From positions 124,001-188,000 of the forward strand of contig NZ_JAHAFS010000001.1 of the NCBI RefSeq assembly GCF_018374135.1: a DNA stretch of 64,000 nt, in the 5' to 3' direction. Source of the DNA: Campylobacter gracilis (GTDB taxonomy: Bacteria; Campylobacterota; Campylobacteria; Campylobacterales; Campylobacteraceae). The position numbers and the translations under genes are program-made. Positions within the stretch are counted from its first letter, which is position 1, and the number at the start of each line of letters is the position of its first letter. This document shows positions 9,677-18,936 of this stretch, in pieces. Under the pieces are notes generated by a model. It saw only the letters and a list, made by a program, of their open reading frames with translations, was not told the origin of the DNA and made no database searches.

Positions 9677-11687
9677 ATCCTATACCTGCTCTTTCGTTAG
9701 GTGCTTTATATTTTGGCTGCAATTCATAATGCATCAATGCTTCTTGAATTTCATATCTGCCTTTGCCCTCGGCTTGCATTTTCTCGCGAATTTCATCGAC
9801 CTCTTTTTGGCGCACGGCGCTGTCCGGATGCTCGATGATATTACCTTTGGCGCCGTATCCGCGGAACGCAGGCGGCATCTCCATCTTCATAATATCAAGC
9901 GGCTCGTAGCTTAGAGTAGGCATAGTATCGCCCTCTTTCCAGTTTGCAAGCGTTCGTTTTAGCCAGTTTAGATCGTCGCGCTTCGGGAAGTCCTCGCGAA
10001 AGTGCGCGCCGCGGCTTTCTGTGCGATCAAGCGCACCCTTGGCGATACAAAGCGCAAGCTTTAGCATCTTCGGTACGCGATAAGCCTCCTCGAGCTCCGG
10101 GTTTCCAAAAAGCTCTTTATTACTTACTTTGACGTCTAAGGACTGCTTGTAAAGCTCCTCGAGCTCTTTTACGGCTTTGGCTAGCCCATCGCCGGTGCGG
10201 AAGATCGCGCAGTGCTCCCACATAACGTCTTTCATCTTGTTTTTGATCTCGAATACGTTAAATTTACCCTCTTTTTCAAGCAGGCTTTTAATGTAATTTT
10301 TCTCTTTATCCACGAATTTTTGTATATCGTGCGTATTAATATCGACGTCGTGTCCTTGGCAATACTCCGCAAAATACTCGCCCACGATCATTCCTGCGAC
10401 GACGGTTTCGGCGACGGAATTTCCGCCCAAGCGGTTAAAGCCGTGCATATCCCAGCACGCAGCCTCGCCGGCGCTGAAAAGCCCGGCTAGCGTTGGACTC
10501 TCGCCCGTAGCTTTTGTTTTGATGCCGCCCATCGAGTAATGCTGCATAGGAAGGATCGGAGCCCAGCCCTTGCCGCGCTTTCTGCCCTGCTCGTCGGTTA
10601 TTACCTCGGTGTCGGCGGGATCGATGCCGTTGAAAATCTCGCAAATTTCTTGTACGTCGCGTAAATTTTTCTCGATATGCTCGCGTCCGAGGATCGAAAT
10701 GTCAAGCCAAACGTGCTCGCCGTAAGGGCTTTTGACACCCTTGCCTTTTCTTATATGCTCCATTATGCGGCGGCTTACGACGTCGCGGCTAGCAAGTTCT
10801 TTTTTCTCAGGCTCATAATCCGGCATAAAGCGGTAGCCGTCCACGTCGCGTAAAATTCCGCCGTCGCCGCGGCAACCCTCGGTAAGCAAAATTCCGCTCG
10901 GAACGATAGGGGTCGGGTGAAACTGCACCGCTTCCATATTTCCAAGCTGCGCGACGCCGGTCTCAAGCGCGATAGCAGCACCTATACCCTCGCACACTAC
11001 GGCATTCGTGGTGTGCTTATATACTCTGCCGTAGCCGCCGGTAGCGATCAGTGTGCCCTTTGAGACGTATGCGATCAGCTCGCCGGTAACCAAATCCCGC
11101 ACGATTGCGCCGTAGCAGCGGTTATTTGCATGAATTAGTGCGATCGCTTCTTTTCTATCATGAATATCGACGTTATGCTTTAACGCTTCGTTTGCAACGG
11201 CAAAAAGCATCGTATGTCCCGTAGCATCGGCAGTATAGCAGGTTCGCCATTTTTTCGTACCGCCGAAGTCGCGGCTATGAATAAGCCCGTGAACCTCATC
11301 TTTTTCGGTGATCGTGGTTTTTTGAGCATTGATAATAGCGCTTCGCTCGCCTCTAGTAATCCTGGTCCAAGGAACGCCCCAACCCGCAAGCTCGCGGATC
11401 GCTTTAGGCGCCGTTTGCGCAAACATCCTAGCGACATCCTGATCACAGCCCCAGTCGCTTCCTTTTACGGTATCGGCAAAGTGCACGTCCTCGTTGTCGC
11501 CTTCGCTCATCTTGGAATTTCCCAGAGACGCCTGCATGCCGCCTTGAGCCGCCGCAGAGTGCGAGCGCTTAACAGGGATTAGACTCAAAACGATGGTGCT
11601 AAGCCCCTTCTCTCCGGTAGCGATCGCAGCTCTTAAGCCCGCCAAACCGCCGCCAATAACTAAAGAATCGCAATATATTACATTCAT
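9669..11687 (-). CDS. frdA: Fumarate reductase flavoprotein subunit
   Basis: Catalytic subunit reducing fumarate to succinate. 672 residues. The N-terminal FAD-binding [10 protein letters not shown] is followed by [10 protein letters not shown], in which His43 is the residue that binds FAD covalently in this family; HPTP and the C-terminal capping domain follow. It is close in length and residue positions to the Wolinella enzyme. It lies 10 bases after frdC and overlaps frdB by 8. A role as succinate dehydrogenase in reverse is possible. Confidence 0.97.
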   Translation of the reverse strand: MNVIYCDSLVIGGGLAGLRAAIATGEKGLSTIVLSLIPVKRSHSAAAQGGMQASLGNSKMSEGDNEDVHFADTVKGSDWGCDQDVARMFAQTAPKAIRELAGWGVPWTRITRGERSAIINAQKTTITEKDEVHGLIHSRDFGGTKKWRTCYTADATGHTMLFAVANEALKHNVDIHDRKEAIALIHANNRCYGAIVRDLVTGELIAYVSKGTLIATGGYGRVYKHTTNAVVCEGIGAAIALETGVAQLGNMEAVQFHPTPIVPSGILLTEGCRGDGGILRDVDGYRFMPDYEPEKKELASRDVVSRRIMEHIRKGKGVKSPYGEHVWLDISILGREHIEKNLRDVQEICEIFNGIDPADTEVITDEQGRKRGKGWAPILPMQHYSMGGIKTKATGESPTLAGLFSAGEAACWDMHGFNRLGGNSVAETVVAGMIVGEYFAEYCQGHDVDINTHDIQKFVDKEKNYIKSLLEKEGKFNVFEIKNKMKDVMWEHCAIFRTGDGLAKAVKELEELYKQSLDVKVSNKELFGNPELEEAYRVPKMLKLALCIAKGALDRTESRGAHFREDFPKRDDLNWLKRTLANWKEGDTMPTLSYEPLDIMKMEMPPAFRGYGAKGNIIEHPDSAVRQKEVDEIREKMQAEGKGRYEIQEALMHYELQPKYKAPNERAGIGYE

Positions 11688-11697
11688 CCTAAGCTCC

Positions 11698-12381
11698 CTA
11701 TTCTAAACTTAACCATTTGAAATCGGCGATTATCGAAAGCAAGAAAAATACACCCCAAACGATAAAAACCGCCTTTTTAATGAAGGCTCTTTTCCTTTGA
11801 ATTTCAGCCTTCGTGCCGTCTATGCTGATCCATTTCATATAAAGTCTATAAATTCCGATGCTAGCGTGAGTTACTACGAAAATCAATAAAACGAAATAAA
11901 ATAGATGAAGCTGTCCGAATCGAGCAATAGCAAGATCTGCAGTAATTTTCGGACCGAATACAATCATTAAAATATGAGCTGCCGCAAAGAAAAATAGGAA
12001 AAATCCCGTCCAAAACTGAAACCACCAAAGCGTCGTGTCGCAATGCTTCATTCGCATTTTGTGCGCTTTAAACGCCCTGTAAGCGGCGTAATTAGCTGGA
12101 AATTTTCTCATCGCCAAAAACGCATGAACTACGAAAATCACGAAAATTACAAAAGCGACGATGTTTGTAACGAAATAAATTCCGCCCGGTTCGGCGAAAT
12201 GTACGACGCCCTCAAACGCGCCCTTACCGATCAAAATCGTGCCGGTAAATATCATATGACACAGCATGAAACAGGCCAAAATCAGCCCGCTGATGCTTTG
12301 CGCCACGTCTTGCAAAGCCATAATGCGACTCTTTTTGCCGTCTATGGATCTGCCCGTAAAGCCTTCAATGCGACCTAGCAT
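11698..12381 (-). CDS. frdC: Fumarate reductase dihaem cytochrome b subunit
   Basis: Membrane anchor that oxidises menaquinol. 227 residues with five hydrophobic helices. Histidines near 42, 86, 136 and 172 sit inside the helices in the pattern of the four haem-b ligands of the dihaem Wolinella-type FrdC, so two haems are expected. It is first in frdCAB, preceded by AAGGAG and a TATAAT promoter. The gene order C-A-B is the Campylobacterota order. Confidence 0.95.
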   Translation of the reverse strand: MLGRIEGFTGRSIDGKKSRIMALQDVAQSISGLILACFMLCHMIFTGTILIGKGAFEGVVHFAEPGGIYFVTNIVAFVIFVIFVVHAFLAMRKFPANYAAYRAFKAHKMRMKHCDTTLWWFQFWTGFFLFFFAAAHILMIVFGPKITADLAIARFGQLHLFYFVLLIFVVTHASIGIYRLYMKWISIDGTKAEIQRKRAFIKKAVFIVWGVFFLLSIIADFKWLSLE

Positions 12382-12402
12382 AGGTTCTCCTTAAAAAAGA
12401 TG

Positions 12403-12408
12403 ATTATA
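12403..12408 (-). promoter_or_regulatory. -10 promoter of frdCAB
   Basis: TATAAT on the minus strand (TTTATAAT when extended upstream), about 22 bases before the frdC ATG and between lgt and frdC. Confidence 0.6.
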
Positions 12409-12427
12409 AATCCCCGCTAAACGAAAA

Positions 12428-12443
12428 TTTACATTTTTGTAAA
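12428..12443. promoter_or_regulatory. Palindromic TTTACA-N4-TGTAAA site upstream of frdCAB
   Basis: Perfect 6-bp half-sites separated by TTTT. The centre lies roughly 38 bases before the expected frd transcription start, where class II activators of the Crp/Fnr family usually bind. The regulator is inferred; a Crp/Fnr-type gene lies at 40575-41213. Confidence 0.45.
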
Positions 12444-12475
12444 GAGATTATATTACTTTTTAACTTTAGATTAAT

Positions 12476-13294
12476 TTAATTTCTACAAATTAGTTTTTTC
12501 TTCAAAGACTGCTTTAAGAAAACTGCTATCAAAAACATCACCAAAGATAAAATTTGCCCCATCGATAAATTTAAAAATATAAACCCAAGTCCATCGTCCG
12601 GCTGCCTAAAAAATTCCACGAAAAATCTAAACGCCGTATATAGCATCGCGTATAAACATATCAGCTCGCCGTTAAATTTCTTAAATTTATGGTAGAAAAA
12701 TAAAATCGCAAAAATAACGAGCCCTTCCAAAACCGCTTCGTAAAGCTGGCTTGGGTGACGCAACGTGCCGCCTACCAAAATCCCCCACGGCTCGCTCGTC
12801 TCGCGCCCGAAAAGCTCCTGATTTAAAAAATTTCCTACGCGTCCGAAAAAATACCCAAGCGGCACGCTAAGCGCCACGAGATCGAGCAGCGCCCACATAT
12901 CGGTTTTAAATTTTTTGCAAAACCAAACCGTCGCGATCACGAATCCGACGACCGCGCCGTGATAGCTCATACCGCGAATGCCCACGAACTCGCCGTTATG
13001 AAAGGGGTTGAAAATTTGCCACGGATGGCTGAAATACCACGCCGCCTCTCCCGAATAGATCGCGATGTATCCAAGCCGCGCGCCCAAAATGACGCCAACC
13101 TCGACCCAGATAAAGTAGCGATCAAGCATCTTATCGCTGAAGTCAAGCCCGTCTTTTCGCACGAAATATTTGGCGATAAATAGCGCCGTAAGTAGCGCCA
13201 AAACATACATAATGCCGTACCAATGCACGTTTATGCCAAACGCGCTAAATGCCACGGGATCAAAGTGAGCGTAAATTTCGTTCCAGTAATTCAA
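12476..13294 (-). CDS. lgt: Prolipoprotein diacylglyceryl transferase
   Basis: Moves diacylglyceryl from phosphatidylglycerol to the lipobox cysteine of prolipoproteins, in the inner membrane. 272 residues with about seven membrane segments. Lgt signatures are clear: [24 protein letters not shown] and HPSQLYEA. It is upstream of frdCAB in the same direction but separated by the frd promoter. Lipoprotein substrates in this window include the protein at 48414. Confidence 0.95.
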   Translation of the reverse strand: MNYWNEIYAHFDPVAFSAFGINVHWYGIMYVLALLTALFIAKYFVRKDGLDFSDKMLDRYFIWVEVGVILGARLGYIAIYSGEAAWYFSHPWQIFNPFHNGEFVGIRGMSYHGAVVGFVIATVWFCKKFKTDMWALLDLVALSVPLGYFFGRVGNFLNQELFGRETSEPWGILVGGTLRHPSQLYEAVLEGLVIFAILFFYHKFKKFNGELICLYAMLYTAFRFFVEFFRQPDDGLGFIFLNLSMGQILSLVMFLIAVFLKQSLKKKLICRN

Positions 13295-13941
13295 ATTTTT
13301 CCTTTGTTTTAAATTTTAAAATTTAACGGCACGCATCGGACGCTGCGGACGCACGCTCTGTAAAAGACGCAGAGCGGCGCATGCGCAGGCACTAAATCTC
13401 AGTTTTCGAACGCGCGAAACACGTAATGCGCAGATGCTTAGCGATAGCGTCAAACGATGCGCAGACCACCTCGCATGAAATTTCGCACGACGGCGCCAGA
13501 TGGGGCGCAAAGCGCTACACGTAAAGCACCGAGCGGCGATACCAGACAACATACGAAGCGGCACGCAAAGTGGCGCGACGCGGACAAAGCTCGCAGTACC
13601 CTAATGCAGGCGGCGCAAAACGAGAGCACCGGACGCCGAGCAAAACTCGCAGTGCGCGCAAAACAAACATCAGGCGGCACATGCGCAAAATACCGAATGC
13701 CGCGCAGAATTAAAACGACGCGCGCGATATGACAAACGCCGACGCGCAAAACAGTAAGGCAGATACTTTGCATCCGCGCAGATAATGCAGATAAAATTCG
13801 CCCGTCTTGCTTAGCTTATCGCACCCGCAGGAGCTGTACCGGCTACAGCGCAAGAAATTCCGAAAGCAAGCTTTAAATTCTATCTCTACGCAGCACTCTC
13901 CGTGCCGAGCGCGCAAAAACACCGAGCGAGCACTCTAAATT
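13295..13941. other. Gene-free spacer, GC-rich degenerate repeats
   Basis: About 650 bases. Apart from the first 30 bases it differs from the other spacers in having few AAATTT words; instead GCGCAAAA, GCGGCAC and ACGCAAAG-like fragments recur. ORFs on both strands here are arginine/alanine-rich readings of these repeats and show no domain. Confidence 0.5.
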
Positions 13942-14481
13942 TTAAATTCCAAGCCCCAGCGTCTCTTTCATCACGCGGCAAAAATCCGCCAAAAACCACC
14001 CGAGCGCCTTGTAATAGCTGCTTTTGGCGTTTATCTGCACGTACGTAGCAAGCGCGGAAAAGCTAGGAATGATAAATTGTGCCAGATATAGTGTCAAAAT
14101 TTTATGCGATTTCGCGTCCGTGTTTTGCTTAAAAATCATGGCAAGCAGCGCCAGCATATTGGCCGCATGAGCGCTTTTAAGCTCTGCAAAAGGCTTTTTA
14201 AAGCGGCATTTTTCATAAAACAGCTCCACTTCGCTTTCGCTTATGAGCTTGAAAAAATCCATCTCAAACGCCCTTTTTAGCGCCTCAAAATCGCGCCCTA
14301 GCGCCGTATAGTCCTCGCCCTGAACCTTTTGCCAAAGCTCGTGACCGTTTTTGTTCTCGATATTTTTGTTTACGATGATCCAGTTTTTGCCCAAGCCGCG
14401 CAACTTCTGCTCATCTATCACGCCTTTAAAATTCGTCGCAAAGATTATGCAGATCACCGAGTATAGCTCGCCTAATTTCAT
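13942..14481 (-). CDS. Conserved-looking protein of unknown function downstream of dinB
   Basis: 179 residues, no signal peptide, mixed alpha/beta character with a hydrophobic stretch near residues 130-145 (LYLAQFIIPSFSALATY) that may be buried or membrane-associated. It begins 19 bases after dinB on the same strand, so it is likely the last gene of the HIT-ribB-dinB run. I do not recognise a family. ATG after AAAGGAAAAAG. Confidence 0.6.
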   Translation of the reverse strand: MKLGELYSVICIIFATNFKGVIDEQKLRGLGKNWIIVNKNIENKNGHELWQKVQGEDYTALGRDFEALKRAFEMDFFKLISESEVELFYEKCRFKKPFAELKSAHAANMLALLAMIFKQNTDAKSHKILTLYLAQFIIPSFSALATYVQINAKSSYYKALGWFLADFCRVMKETLGLGI

Positions 14482-14500
14482 CTTTTTCCTTTAAATTTAA

Positions 14501-15658
14501 TCAAATTTCGCTCGCTTTTTTTAGCTTTTCGATGCCGAATTTTTCCCAAATCCTGCTTAAAGATCGATCCAAGCTCTGCTGCTTCTTATCGATCTCGCCA
14601 AAGAGCAGCGAGCCGCCTGATCTGCCGCCGAAATTTGAAAGATTTAGCGCTACGTGGATTATCTGCGCGCCTTTTTTCACGTCGCAGAGCTCAAACAGCT
14701 CAAGCGCGGTCTCGCTCAGCAAGCTTAGACTAAATGCCCTATCCTGGCTGATCTGATGCGAAAACTCGTCGCGCGATTTATAGCGGATCTTTAGATCATA
14801 CGTCGCGGGCTTTAGGTCCCTTGCGAGCACTTCGCCCGCCAAATGGCGCGCCAAAATTAAAATTTTACGCCGCAGCTCGTCCCGATCGGCGCACGGCGCG
14901 AAGCTGCGCCCAAAGCCGATACTCTTGCGCTCGCGCTTTGAGACGACCTCGCCCTCGTCCTCGCCGCTAAGGGCTGCGAAAATTTTCCTGCCGTTTGCGC
15001 CCATCTTTTCAAAAATTTCTCTGTGCCCTAGCGCGTCGCCGAAGCTTACGATTCCGTATTTGCCGAGCGTTTTTTGCGCCGCTTTGCCGATGCCCGGGAA
15101 TTTTGCCACAGGCACGGCGGATAGCTCGCGCGCGATTTGTGATTTTAAAATTTGCCGCACGCCGAAGGGCTTAGCAAGGCTAGTGGCGAGCTTTGCGATC
15201 AGTTTTGCTTCGCTAAGGCCTACGCTGCACGGAAGGCTAAAGCGGCGCATAATCTCGCTCTGCAAAAACGCGGCAAAGCTCAGCGCGTCCGCGTCGTATG
15301 CCGTGCCGCGTAAATTTAGAAAAAACTCGTCGATGCTAAATTTTTCGATCTCGGGCGTAAAGTTTAGTAAAAACTCATAAATTTCGCGTGAAATTTTACG
15401 GTATTCGCCATGTCTGGCGCGCACCAAAATGAGCTGTGGGCAGAGTCCGAGCGCGATTTTAACGGGCTGAGCCGAGTGCACGCCGTCCGCTCTAGCCTCA
15501 TAGCTCGCGCTTAAAATCACGCTTCCAAGCTCGCTCTTGCCGCCGAAAATCTCCTCATCGCCGCCTCCGACGACTGCGATCTTTTTGCCCGCAAGCGCGG
15601 GATCGGCGAGTCTCGCTACAGAGACGAAGAAGCTGTCCAAATCGATATGAGCTATCAA
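14501..15658 (-). CDS. dinB: Y-family DNA polymerase (DNA polymerase IV type)
   Basis: Translesion polymerase that copies damaged templates. 385 residues. The catalytic carboxylates are in HIDLDSFFVS at the N-terminus and FSIDEFF near residue 108; SYEAR and the helix-hairpin-helix FPGIGKAAQKTLGKYGI follow, then the little-finger domain. The C-terminus does not end in a clear beta-clamp motif. The start overlaps ribB by 4 bases (ATGA). An umuC-like role is less likely given the absence of a umuD neighbour. Confidence 0.92.
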   Translation of the reverse strand: MIAHIDLDSFFVSVARLADPALAGKKIAVVGGGDEEIFGGKSELGSVILSASYEARADGVHSAQPVKIALGLCPQLILVRARHGEYRKISREIYEFLLNFTPEIEKFSIDEFFLNLRGTAYDADALSFAAFLQSEIMRRFSLPCSVGLSEAKLIAKLATSLAKPFGVRQILKSQIARELSAVPVAKFPGIGKAAQKTLGKYGIVSFGDALGHREIFEKMGANGRKIFAALSGEDEGEVVSKRERKSIGFGRSFAPCADRDELRRKILILARHLAGEVLARDLKPATYDLKIRYKSRDEFSHQISQDRAFSLSLLSETALELFELCDVKKGAQIIHVALNLSNFGGRSGGSLLFGEIDKKQQSLDRSLSRIWEKFGIEKLKKASEI

Positions 15659-16656
15659 ACTATGTCGATCCCAAAACCGCTAAGCCCGGCGTAGTCTTTC
15701 GGCTCGCTCTTGCTTAAAATTTTGATTTTTCTCACGCCCAGATGCGCTAAAATTTGCGCTCCGATACCGAAGCTCTTAAAATCAGCGCGATTTTGCGCGG
15801 ATTTTAGCATCAAAAGCACGCCGCCCTCTTTGCGCAAAACGTCCAGATCGCGCATGAAATCGTTAAATTTCGTATCGCTTAAAAATTCCAGATCACTTGA
15901 AATTTTATGAAATTTCACATTCGTCTGCGCGCTCTTTCCCTGCTCGCCGAAAATATAGGCGCGGTGCTCGTTGCCCTCGTGATCGCTCACGTCGTAAAAT
16001 TTCGCCGCCTCACCACACAGCAGAGCGCTTTTTGGCTCGCTAAATTTAACGAGAGTTTCGTGCTTTAGGCGGTACTGCACGATCTGCGCGACCGAGATCA
16101 TATTGATGCCGTGCTGCGCGCAGAATTTTTCCAGATCGTCCCTGCGCGCCATATCGCCGTCGTCTTTGACGATCTCGCAGATCACGGCGCTTTGCGAAAG
16201 CCCCGCCAAGCGGCACAGATCCGTAGAGCCCTCGGTGTGCCCCGTGCGAGCGAGCACGCCGCCGCTTTTGGCGATAAGCGGGAAGATATGCCCGGGGCGG
16301 ACGAAATCATCCGCACGAGCGCCCACGCGCGACATCAGCTCGATCGTCATATTACGCTCATACGCGCTTACGCCCGTCTTGGCGTCCTTTGCGTCGATCG
16401 TGACGGTAAAGGCGGTCTCGTGGCTTGAAGTGTTTTTATCGACCATTAAGTTTAGATCTAGCTGCTGCGCAATCTGCGGGCTAAGCGCCACGCACAGCAC
16501 TCCGCGAGCATGCGTGATAGCAAAATTTACCTTTTCCGCGCTGCTAAATGTGCTCGCAAACACCAAATCGCCCTCGTTCTCGCGATCGACGTCATCGACC
16601 ATAACGAGCATTTTACCGTTTTTCAGATCCTCGATCGCCTGCTCTACGCTGATCAT
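15655..16656 (-). CDS. ribB: 3,4-dihydroxy-2-butanone 4-phosphate synthase with degenerate GTP cyclohydrolase II-like domain
   Basis: Makes the four-carbon precursor of riboflavin from ribulose 5-phosphate. 333 residues. The N-terminal domain (about 1-200) has DDVDRENEGD and RTGHTEGSTDL, the catalytic set of DHBP synthase. The C-terminal domain (about 205-333) aligns in outline with GTP cyclohydrolase II but lacks the zinc-binding cysteines and catalytic core, so it is probably structural. A separate ribA is expected elsewhere. It overlaps dinB by 4 bases and the HIT gene stop by one. Confidence 0.9.
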   Translation of the reverse strand: MISVEQAIEDLKNGKMLVMVDDVDRENEGDLVFASTFSSAEKVNFAITHARGVLCVALSPQIAQQLDLNLMVDKNTSSHETAFTVTIDAKDAKTGVSAYERNMTIELMSRVGARADDFVRPGHIFPLIAKSGGVLARTGHTEGSTDLCRLAGLSQSAVICEIVKDDGDMARRDDLEKFCAQHGINMISVAQIVQYRLKHETLVKFSEPKSALLCGEAAKFYDVSDHEGNEHRAYIFGEQGKSAQTNVKFHKISSDLEFLSDTKFNDFMRDLDVLRKEGGVLLMLKSAQNRADFKSFGIGAQILAHLGVRKIKILSKSEPKDYAGLSGFGIDIV

Positions 16657-17153
16657 TATCTCTCCTTTAAATTTAATTCTACAAATGCCGCTTTTAGCTT
16701 CTCAAAAAGCGGGGCGAACGAAACGCCGTTTACGCGGACGTTTGCGATCGTCGTGATAAAATTCGTATCGCGCTGCCACCGAGGCACGAGATGATAGTGC
16801 ACGTGCTCGGCGATACCCGCACCCGCGGCGGCGCCTAAGTTCATGCCGATATTTACGCCGTTTGCGCCCAGCGTGCGCTTTAATATCCCCACTCCGGCGC
16901 GCACGTAGCGGCTCATCTCCGCCCACGCATCGTCGCTAAGACACTCGATATTATCGACATGCTCGTAAGGTATGACCATAAACGCGCCCGGGCTGTAGGG
17001 GTAGAGGTTCATCACCCCGAAGCAGTGCTGCGCGCGAAAAAGCACGCCGTTGCGATCATCAAACGCCGCATCCGCCGCCGCGTCGCAAAAGGGACAGCCG
17101 CTTCTTTTTTCGGTAAAATACTCGCTTCGCCAAGGGGCGCAAAGATAATCCAT
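16656..17153 (-). CDS. HIT-family nucleotide hydrolase/phosphorylase
   Basis: 165 residues from the ATG at 17153, chosen because AAAGGAAAAGAG precedes it; the frame stays open a further eight codons. CPFC near residue 20 binds zinc and EHVHYHLVPRW near residue 130 is the histidine triad. The layout matches AP4A phosphorylase-like HIT proteins that degrade dinucleoside polyphosphates. It is first of the HIT-ribB-dinB operon and overlaps ribB by one base. Confidence 0.9.
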   Translation of the reverse strand: MDYLCAPWRSEYFTEKRSGCPFCDAAADAAFDDRNGVLFRAQHCFGVMNLYPYSPGAFMVIPYEHVDNIECLSDDAWAEMSRYVRAGVGILKRTLGANGVNIGMNLGAAAGAGIAEHVHYHLVPRWQRDTNFITTIANVRVNGVSFAPLFEKLKAAFVELNLKER

Positions 17154-18139
17154 CTCTTTTCCTTTCCGAAATTCCAAAATTCTATGGAATTTTAAAATTT
17201 GCGTTTAGCAAAATTCTATGAAATTTGGAATTTAAAACTTCTAAATTTCATAGAATTTTATTTACGCAGCTCGCGCTTGCTCGCACGGCATAAAGTTATG
17301 CGCGGGGTACGCGCTCTTTACAAATCTCGGGCTGCGCAAGGCGCTTCGGTGCGACATACGCTTCGCAGATCAAAGCGCACGGCGGGCGATACTAAATCCG
17401 CGGGCAGTTTGCGTGCGGATTATAACAAAACTTTGACGCACTCACAGGCACGGTACGCGATGCCAAACCTGCGCCGCAATCACCGTCGCGACACGCGATA
17501 AAATTTAACGCGGCGCGGTCATAGCGCAGTCGTAATACAGCTGCGGCTTAATCGCGGCGTATTGCAGGGTATCGCAGCCCTGCTAAGCCCCTACGCCGTT
17601 CGCTTTTACGATAGCTCGCTGCGCAGTTATCGTATGCGCAGCTCCTCTGGGCGGCTTAGGTCGCGAGCTACGATTAAATTTACGGCGCCGCGCAATCGCC
17701 AAAACTGAACTTGGGTATCGCGCTAAGCATACAAGGCGCTACAGCAGACGCGCAATTCTCGGCGCTCAATGCTACAAGCGCAACCGCGCGCGCGAAGCTT
17801 CGCAAACGTAAAGCTAAATTTAAACCCGCGCTTTTTGCACCAGCTCGTGATGCGACGGAAAGCTATACAAAGGAAAGGCGTAAATTTAAACCTCGCTTCG
17901 CAGCCGCCCGCGCAGCGCACACGATAACGAACTTACTACGCTAAAACGTAGTGCGGATACTTACGCAGCGTGTGATACTAAATCTCGTCACAACCGCTAA
18001 ATTTAAAGAACTGCTAAATTTTAAAGTCCGTCGAATTCTACGAATTTTAAAATTTACTGCCTTAGAATTTCGCTCCCTTCGCTAAATTTAACTTCTCGTT
18101 CCGATTCAGTCTTTCGCGATCAAACAAGTGGGTTTAAAT
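17154..18139. other. Gene-free spacer with inverted repeat, then GC-rich repeats
   Basis: Nearly 1 kb. The first 110 bases are RAATTY-rich and hold the inverted repeat at 17210-17259. The middle is GC-rich and repetitive; the ORFs there (for example 17711-17944) are Ala/Arg/Lys-rich and look non-coding. The last 150 bases again carry AAATTT words. I see no RNA gene. Confidence 0.55.
17210..17259. repeat. 17-bp perfect inverted repeat
   Basis: AAAATTCTATGAAATTT at 17210-17226 is repeated as its reverse complement at 17243-17259, with a 16-base spacer. A related copy (AAAATTCTATGGAATTTT) lies just upstream at 17177-17194. Confidence 0.75.
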
Positions 18140-18934
18140 TTAGCCGCCCGCGCCGAGTTTTATCTCGCGCAGTGCCGCGCCGACGTCATTTTGGCGCATA
18201 AAATGCTCGCCGATCAAAAACGCATCGACGCCCGCCTTATGCAAACTTAAAAGCTGTTCGTGCGAGTGCAGACCGCTTTCGGCGACGATGATCTTGCCAT
18301 TTGGAATCAGCGGGATTAGCCGCTCGCTCAGGCTCGTATCGACCTCGAAAGTCTCTAAATTTCGATGATTGATGCCGATAATATCAGCCCCTGCAAAGAT
18401 CGCTTTTTTCAGATCATCCTTATCGTGGATCTCGCACAGCGCCTCAAGTCCCAGCCTGCGGGCAAACTCGAGCAGCTCTCTTAGCTGTTTGCCTTCCAGA
18501 GCTTTGGCAATCAGCAGGATAAAATCCGCGCCGTAAACCAGCGCCTCGAGGATCTGATAGCGATCGACGATGAAATCCTTGCGCAAAATGGGCGTGTACG
18601 TGTAGCGGCGTATCTGCGGGATGAACTCCAAATCGCCTCTGAAATAATGCGGCTCGGTAAGCACCGAAAAGGCGCTGGCGCCTGCATTTTCGTACTCCAC
18701 GGCAAGATTTAGCGGCTCAAAATCCTCGCGGATGATCCCTTTGCTCGGGCTTGCCTTTTTGATCTCGGCGATGATGCGAAGTGGGTCCTTCTCATCGCTT
18801 CTAAGCGCGTTTATGACGTCACGCGGCTCGTAAGGATTGGCGCTTAGCGAGCGGCCGAGCAGATCCTCGGGCAGCTTTTCTTTGCGAAGCGCGAGATCCT
18901 CGCGAGTGCGTTTTAAAATTTCATCCAAAATCAT
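18140..18934 (-). CDS. trpC: Indole-3-glycerol-phosphate synthase
   Basis: Closes the indole ring in tryptophan synthesis. 264 residues. Family motifs: [10 protein letters not shown] near residue 60, [25 protein letters not shown] and [10 protein letters not shown], then ESGLHS. The start is the ATG at 18934 (a GTG lies one codon earlier), just after the TPR gene stop. No other trp gene is adjacent, so the pathway is dispersed here. It is last in the operon starting at 23306. Confidence 0.95.
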   Translation of the reverse strand: MILDEILKRTREDLALRKEKLPEDLLGRSLSANPYEPRDVINALRSDEKDPLRIIAEIKKASPSKGIIREDFEPLNLAVEYENAGASAFSVLTEPHYFRGDLEFIPQIRRYTYTPILRKDFIVDRYQILEALVYGADFILLIAKALEGKQLRELLEFARRLGLEALCEIHDKDDLKKAIFAGADIIGINHRNLETFEVDTSLSERLIPLIPNGKIIVAESGLHSHEQLLSLHKAGVDAFLIGEHFMRQNDVGAALREIKLGAGG

Positions 18935-18936
18935 CA

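Noticed and set aside
13450..13773. Overlapping ORFs on both strands in the spacer after lgt
   Set aside because: Arginine/alanine/cysteine-rich readings of GC-rich repeats, no ribosome-binding site, no domain, and several frames open at once.
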